A DNA stretch of 64,000 nucleotides from Sphingobacteriales bacterium (GTDB taxonomy: Bacteria; Bacteroidota; Bacteroidia; Chitinophagales; CAIOSU01), in assembly GCA_027483645.1 (NCBI GenBank), contig JAIXUD010000004.1, positions 1 through 64,000 of the forward strand, written 5' to 3'. Numbering within the stretch: the first letter of the stretch is position 1; every line of letters starts with the position of its first letter. A model generated the notes under the pieces. It made no database searches and was not told where the DNA came from. It worked only from the letters and a program-made list of their open reading frames with translations. Shown piece after piece: positions 59,773 through 64,000 of this stretch. Position numbers and translations under genes: made by a program.

Positions 59773-61212
59773 TTAGAATGCAAAATAGATAAACTCCGTC
59801 TTCCCGAAATTACCGAATAGGAAAATCAGCAACATTATACCCAAGTACATGCACCAGCGCAAAACCTTTTTATCCTGCAACCAGGTAATTTCCAACCCAT
59901 GTTGCTTATCGCGGTGCACCCATTCAACAGCCAGCATAAAACCAATTAACCCCAATAAACTTATAGGAAAAATAGCTAGTGCCTCCAATGGGGCCTTGGT
60001 AAATATGCCCAGTATATATTCGAATGCATGGGTAATGCTCTTTGCCCTAAAGAATATCCACCCGAAGGTAACCAACAGAAAAGTAAATAATATGCGTAAC
60101 ACGTCCATCGGGCTTACCCATTGGTTGCCGTGGGCTACAATGTTTATGTTCACGCGGTTTTTACCCGTAAGTTGCAGGGGTATAAAATATAGCGCATGCA
60201 GAAAGCCCCAAGCGATAAACGTAAGGTTGGCGCCATGCCAGAAGCCGCTGAGCAAGAAGATGACAAAAGTATTACGAATCTTCATCCACGTGCCGCCCTT
60301 ACTGCCGCCAAGGGGGATGTACACGTAATCTCTAAACCAAGTGGAGAGCGAGATGTGCCAGCGCCGCCAGAATTCGGCAACATCCCTGCTGAAGTATGGG
60401 TAGGCAAAGTTCTGCATCAAGCTAAAACCAAAGAGCCTGGCAGTGCCAATGGCGATATCGGAGTAGCCGGAGAAGTCGCCATAGATTTGAAAGGCGAACA
60501 GTACAGCACCCAAAAACAAAGTGCCGCCATTATAATCGGCTGTGTTGCCAAAGATGTCATTAACGTATGACGCGCAGTTGTCGGCAATTACTATCTTCTT
60601 AAAGAAGCCCCAAAGCACCTGCCGCATACCATCGGTGGCGAGGGCGTAATCAAAGTGGCGCTTGGAAGTAAATTGCGGTAATAAATTGGTAGCCCGCTCA
60701 ATAGGGCCTGCCACCAGTTGAGGAAAGAAGCTTACGTAAGCGAGGAAGGCGACCAAATCACGCGTCGGCTCAATGTTGCGGCGGTATACATCGATGGCAT
60801 AGCTGATGCTCTGGAAGGTATAAAAGCTAATACCAACGGGCAAAATGATGTTTAGCGTATTCACATCTAGATGAACCCCGAGGTGCGAGAAGGCATCAAT
60901 AAACTCGGTAACAAAGAAGTTGTAGTACTTAAAGAAGCCTAGTAAGCCTAGGTTGGCCACCAAGCTGGCTACGAGTAGTAGCTTCCGGCGACTGGGATTA
61001 ACGATTCGCGCCAGCCCAAGCCCCACATTATAATCTACAAACGAACTGGCGAAGAGCAAGCCGAGGAAACGCCAATCCCACCAGCCATAAAAGAGGTAGC
61101 TGAGTGCTACGATGAGGGCGTTCTGTGCTTTTAGGTGCCGGTTGAAAACGAACCAATACAGCACAAAGGCCAACACTAAAAAAATCAAAAACTCAGGGGA
61201 ATTGAACAGCAT
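59773..61212 (-). CDS. MBOAT-family O-acyltransferase (AlgI/DltB-like)
   Basis: A 479-residue polytopic membrane enzyme with about eleven helices. The AlgI/DltB signature includes YGWWDWRFLGLLFASSFVDY near the N-terminus, SISYAIDVYRR, GYSDIAIGTARLFGF and the catalytic-His region SGFWHGANLTFIAWG. Members acylate polysaccharides or lipoteichoic-type polymers across the membrane. It is translated 2 bp before the SGNH-like gene, completing a likely acylation pair. The acceptor polymer cannot be identified here. Confidence 0.95.
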   Translation of the reverse strand: MLFNSPEFLIFLVLAFVLYWFVFNRHLKAQNALIVALSYLFYGWWDWRFLGLLFASSFVDYNVGLGLARIVNPSRRKLLLVASLVANLGLLGFFKYYNFFVTEFIDAFSHLGVHLDVNTLNIILPVGISFYTFQSISYAIDVYRRNIEPTRDLVAFLAYVSFFPQLVAGPIERATNLLPQFTSKRHFDYALATDGMRQVLWGFFKKIVIADNCASYVNDIFGNTADYNGGTLFLGAVLFAFQIYGDFSGYSDIAIGTARLFGFSLMQNFAYPYFSRDVAEFWRRWHISLSTWFRDYVYIPLGGSKGGTWMKIRNTFVIFLLSGFWHGANLTFIAWGFLHALYFIPLQLTGKNRVNINIVAHGNQWVSPMDVLRILFTFLLVTFGWIFFRAKSITHAFEYILGIFTKAPLEALAIFPISLLGLIGFMLAVEWVHRDKQHGLEITWLQDKKVLRWCMYLGIMLLIFLFGNFGKTEFIYFAF

Positions 61213-61465
61213 TAAATGTACCTTTTAGCATCCTAAATTGCTGCTATCGGTACAAAGGTAATTTTATCTGAATTGGGATGCGTCAGATTTATGGATAAAA
61301 TGGATTCTCAATAAAGCTGTTGCATTTAGTAGTGCAGACCAACACTTATTTCAAAGACACACTTTCGCTTTTGTTCTATATTTAGCACCATTGTTGTCCG
61401 ACCAATCAACAAGAGCTTTTCCTCTTTTTATTTCCTATTTCTCATTTCATATTTCAGCTCTTATC

Positions 61466-61750
61466 TCAGTCCCACTTATCGCAGAAGCGTTTCTTGAAGG
61501 CTTCTTTCTCCTCTTCACTTATGTTGGTAAAACGCTCCTTCATACGGGCTTTCCAGCTATCTTTATCAGGGCTTTTATGGCAGCCACCCACCAGCAACCT
61601 GCCTAGCAACATCAAGCCCAATGCCTGCTCAAACCTAATCTCTGGCCCTTGAAAGAGCTCTGGTACCAGCCAGTTCCACAAAAACATGGTAACGAAACCC
61701 ACTACAGCGAGAAACACCAGTGCCAATATTACAAAACGAAGTATGCGCAT
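61466..61750 (-). CDS. Small single-helix membrane protein downstream of the sigma factor
   Basis: A 94-residue protein with one or two N-terminal hydrophobic segments (MRILRFVILALVFLAVVGFVTMFLW) and a charged C-terminal half (KDSWKARMKERFTNISEEEKEAFKKRFC). It lies 95 bp downstream of the ECF sigma gene in the same direction; such small membrane proteins often accompany Bacteroidota sigma genes, but no anti-sigma domain is visible. Function unknown. Confidence 0.78.
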   Translation of the reverse strand: MRILRFVILALVFLAVVGFVTMFLWNWLVPELFQGPEIRFEQALGLMLLGRLLVGGCHKSPDKDSWKARMKERFTNISEEEKEAFKKRFCDKWD

Positions 61751-61765
61751 GTCCTAAAATTTGAT

Positions 61766-61800
61766 GTACGAAGTACGATGTACAAGGTACAATGTACCCC
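61766..61800. repeat. 7-bp tandem array, word GTACGAA/GTACGAT
   Basis: Five heptamers (gtacgaa, gtacgat, gtacaag, gtacaat, gtacccc) between the small membrane gene and the sigma gene. Same word as 34339 and 45572. Confidence 0.92.
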
Positions 61801-61845
61801 AATTGTTATTATTCTCTAAGTTTTCTTTCTTAATTCCTTACAAAA

Positions 61846-62430
61846 TCAACTGCCCAGCTCATCGTAAAGATCCTGCAGCCGGACTCGAAGATACCTTACC
61901 GCATAATGCTTTCTACTAAGGGCAGTATTTACGGTTACGCCTGTTGCTTCGGCAATTTCTTTAAAGCTCTTGTCCTCAAACTCATGGGCAACAAACACGT
62001 TGCGTTGCTCTTCGGGTAGTTCTTCTAGGGCTTCAGCAATGCGGCTCATGATTATGCCACGGGCATATTGCTCATCGGGCATGCCGCTTAAGTCTGGTAT
62101 TAGCTCTTCCAAGCCTGGGCCATCACCGTCCTCATCATCGCCACCGGCAAATATGAGATTGCTAAAGGTCTCCGGTTTCTTTTTACGGCTCTTATCTATG
62201 ATTTTGTTGCGGGCTACTGTATAAAGCCAAGCGCTGCTGCGGTCAATGCCCTCAATAGTGCGGTATACTTCCACAAACTGCGAGAACACATCTTGCATAA
62301 TGTCTTCCGCATCTTCGGCCACGCGCACCCGTTGGCGGATGAATCGCATCAATTGGCCTTTCATGGAATTGAAAATACCGACTATCTCACGGTCCTTATC
62401 AGGCATCTGGGTTGTGGTCACGTGTTCCAT
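61846..62430 (-). CDS. ECF-type RNA polymerase sigma factor
   Basis: A 194-residue sigma-70-family factor. Region 2 is GQLMRFIRQRVRVAEDAEDIMQDVFSQF with WLYTVARNKIID; region 4 is ALEELPEEQRNVFVAHEFEDKSFKEIAEATGV ending in a helix-turn-helix-like NTALSRKHYAVRYLR. It directs RNA polymerase to a specific promoter set, likely an envelope or stress response. The downstream 94-residue membrane protein is a candidate anti-sigma or signalling partner. Confidence 0.95.
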   Translation of the reverse strand: MEHVTTTQMPDKDREIVGIFNSMKGQLMRFIRQRVRVAEDAEDIMQDVFSQFVEVYRTIEGIDRSSAWLYTVARNKIIDKSRKKKPETFSNLIFAGGDDEDGDGPGLEELIPDLSGMPDEQYARGIIMSRIAEALEELPEEQRNVFVAHEFEDKSFKEIAEATGVTVNTALSRKHYAVRYLRVRLQDLYDELGS

Positions 62431-62544
62431 TACGGTTATTGACGAGCCGCCTCTGGAAATATTTTATCGGGGGTAAAGTTAGAAGTAAATAAAGTAATCG
62501 TTGGCCGTTAGATAGAACCTTGAATGGCCGGATGGGTACAAACT

Positions 62545-62592
62545 AAAAACCCGGCAGCATGTTTTCTTATACAGAAGTCATGGCCTGCCGGG
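62545..62592 (-). terminator. Rho-independent terminator overlapping the ytxJ stop codon
   Basis: On the minus strand CCCGGCAG (62592-62585) pairs with CTGCCGGG (62557-62550) across a 27-nt loop, followed by TTTTT. The stop codon of ytxJ lies inside the loop. Confidence 0.7.
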
Positions 62593-62899
62593 CAGATATT
62601 GTATTGTGCGAATCGCTATAAGTAACTTCACCGTTTTTAATAACGATCAGTTGGGGCGATTGATGTTCAATATTAGTATCCTTAGCTATTGCATTGGATA
62701 TATCTCGAAACCGAATAAGGTCGAGGTAGTAAACTGGGAAACCTGGCTCGTTGCCTTGCCAATCTCTCTCCAGCCGGCCTTTGGCCATACTGCTTATGCT
62801 GCACCTAGTGCTATGCTTAAATACTGCTACTGGAGTTTGCCAGGATTGCTGCAGCAATTCAGCCCATTGGGCCAACGATGTCAGTTCCTGCCAATGCAT
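62567..62899 (-). CDS. ytxJ: YtxJ, bacillithiol-linked monothiol redox protein
   Basis: A 110-residue thioredoxin-fold monothiol protein. The active-site motif FKHSTRCSIS has a single Cys, matching the YtxJ family linked to bacillithiol in Bacillota and Bacteroidota. The ATG at 62899 (MHWQELTSL) is chosen because it falls 4 bp after the stop of a newly found 44-residue lipoprotein gene; a longer frame to 62917 would overlap that gene. It probably de-bacillithiolates proteins or manages thiol redox in the cytoplasm. Confidence 0.9.
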   Translation of the reverse strand: MHWQELTSLAQWAELLQQSWQTPVAVFKHSTRCSISSMAKGRLERDWQGNEPGFPVYYLDLIRFRDISNAIAKDTNIEHQSPQLIVIKNGEVTYSDSHNTISARQAMTSV

Positions 62900-62903
62900 T
62901 GGC

Positions 62904-63038
62904 TTAGCACTGTTCAACTACAACCACATCGGCCTTAGTGATTTGACCTGGGCAACCTTCGCGGTGGCAAGAGGTAAAAGTTAGAGCCAACATTGCTATA
63001 GCAACAATCATGGTAACGGGCTTGCGGAACATTTTCAT
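62904..63038 (-). CDS. 44-residue lipoprotein upstream of ytxJ
   Basis: On the minus strand, ATG at 63038 gives MKMFRKPVTMIVAIAMLALT then FTSC, a compact lipoprotein signal with lipobox, followed by a 20-residue mature peptide (HREGCPGQITKADVVVVEQC, split for description). It stops at 62904, 4 bp before the ytxJ start, so the two are probably one transcript. No family is known. Small size and a strong lipobox make it a good but unproven gene. Confidence 0.62.
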   Translation of the reverse strand: MKMFRKPVTMIVAIAMLALTFTSCHREGCPGQITKADVVVVEQC

Positions 63039-63183
63039 GGTGATTTATTTTAGTATCGGTTTAATAACGTAATTTAGTTTCAACTTGTTTTCTGGTACGT
63101 TCAAATGTTGTACCTAATTTTTTTGCTGCCACAAAATTACAACAAAATTTATCTCGTCATAATTAATGCGTAAAGGTTTCTAC

Positions 63184-64000
63184 ATGAATGTCCATTTTAT
63201 TGCGATTGGGGGAAGTATCATGCACAACCTTGCCATAAGTTTACGGCGGAGTGGGCATATTGTTACAGGATCGGACGACGAAATTTTTGAACCGGCTACC
63301 ACGTTGTTAGATAACGAAGGCATACTCCCTGCTAACTTAGGCTGGCACCCAGACCGCGTTACGGCCGATTTGGACGCCGTAATATTAGGCATGCACGCCA
63401 AAAAAGACAATCCGGAATTGCTACGTGCACAACAATTGGGGCTAAAAATCTACTCTTTTCCTGCTTTTGTGGGGCAGCAGATACAAGATAAGACAAGGGT
63501 GGTGATTGGGGGCAGCCATGGCAAGACTACCGTGACCGGAATGATAATGCATGTGCTAAGGGCCTGCAATAAAAATTTCGATTATCTAATAGGCTCGCGC
63601 ATTGAGGGTTTTGACCTTACTGTAAAAATAACCAACGATGCCCCAATAGTGGTTATAGAGGGTGATGAATATCTCTCCTCGGCATTGGAGCGGATACCTA
63701 AGTTTCACTTATATAGGCCGCATATAGCTTTGCTTACCGGTGTTGCGTGGGATCACATTAACGTTTTTCCTACATTCGAGAACTACGTGGCGCAGTTTGC
63801 CATATTTGTGGATACTATTGTAAAAAAAGGCAAACTAATATACAACCTTGAAGACCACATACTTAGGCAGATAGCCTTGTATTCCGATAGCTCCATATTG
63901 AAACTGCCATATTGCACACCAAGCTATGTGGTGCGAGACAATAGAACTTATATACTACAAGATGGCCAAGAGCGACAGTTGGAGGTATTTGGTAAACACA
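63184..64000 (+). CDS. mpl: UDP-MurNAc:L-Ala-gamma-D-Glu-meso-Dap ligase (partial, runs off the edge)
   Basis: An N-terminal 272-codon fragment of a Mur ligase, open to the end of the window. The start MNVHFIAIGG and the P-loop GGSHGKTTVT are standard; EGDEYLSSALERIPKFHLYRPHI (short fragments of it) and TGVAWDHINVFPTF match Mpl, the recycling ligase that attaches the tripeptide to UDP-MurNAc. It is divergent from the ytxJ transcript. Its C-terminal half lies outside the window. Confidence 0.95.
   Translation, partial: MNVHFIAIGGSIMHNLAISLRRSGHIVTGSDDEIFEPATTLLDNEGILPANLGWHPDRVTADLDAVILGMHAKKDNPELLRAQQLGLKIYSFPAFVGQQIQDKTRVVIGGSHGKTTVTGMIMHVLRACNKNFDYLIGSRIEGFDLTVKITNDAPIVVIEGDEYLSSALERIPKFHLYRPHIALLTGVAWDHINVFPTFENYVAQFAIFVDTIVKKGKLIYNLEDHILRQIALYSDSSILKLPYCTPSYVVRDNRTYILQDGQERQLEVFGKH

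Noticed and set aside
61391-61606. Rightward 71-residue ORF near 61.4 kb
   Set aside because: It is antisense to the small membrane gene and has no homology or start signal of its own.

Overview
The window is a gene-dense chromosomal segment of a member of the Bacteroidota, most likely a Chitinophagales/Sphingobacteriales-type organism (inference). The evidence is: TAnnTTTG-type promoter elements with few Shine-Dalgarno sites; the type IX secretion regulator PorX; many short lipoprotein signals ending in a lipobox Cys; a bacillithiol-type YtxJ protein; a parA-parB-DUF5683-dapB-lepB operon; and a FISUMP-domain protein pair. I see no rRNA, tRNA, CRISPR array, transposase or prophage. The last gene (mpl) runs off the right edge.

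Layout. 1-8 kb: thioesterase and BrkB/YihY membrane protein, a polytopic unknown, an ABC exporter, a Tat-signal GH1 beta-glucosidase, an APC permease and a Cys-rich duplicated secreted protein. 8-13 kb: M23 lipoprotein pair, then ACP, KAS III, glycosyltransferase and GNAT, which look like a small surface-glycan or acyl-modification set. 13.6-21 kb: DUF58, MoxR, DUF4350, DUF4129 and SpoIIM-like proteins in one leftward operon, with RDD divergent. 21-35 kb: mostly secreted or envelope genes (dead M16-like protein, beta-barrel, DUF4139, sugar-dehydrogenase-like lipoprotein, OppA-type lipoprotein, CPBP protease) plus HMG-CoA lyase and a deoxyhypusine-synthase-family enzyme. 36.2-38.1 kb: an AT-rich two-gene DUF262 + HEPN cassette, probably acquired defence. 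38.5-43.2 kb: chromosome partition and housekeeping operon. 43-50 kb: desaturase, ald, tsaE, porX, HD hydrolase, SH3 protein. 51-54.6 kb: two tandem paralogous lipoproteins that combine a caspase-like His/Cys domain with a C-terminal FISUMP domain. 54.6-64 kb: YdcF, a giant M1 peptidase with a probable C-terminal outer-membrane barrel, an SGNH/MBOAT acylation pair, an ECF sigma factor, YtxJ and Mpl.

The most unusual non-coding feature is a set of about twenty intergenic arrays built from tandem short words. The words are unrelated (GACCATG, TTGATAC, GACACAA, AACCAAT, CAATTTT, GTACGAT), yet most arrays share a 7-bp period (a few use 8). Several occur as inverted pairs that could fold back on themselves. 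Other intergenic repeats (a 58-bp GTCATTGCGAGGAG-type element, a GTCATGGTGAGC-type element, a 40-bp inverted repeat, a cluster of CAAGTT palindromes) fill most of the remaining non-coding space. In several places the repeats extend ORFs upstream of their true starts, and in one lipoprotein they appear to encode the hydrophobic core of the signal peptide.
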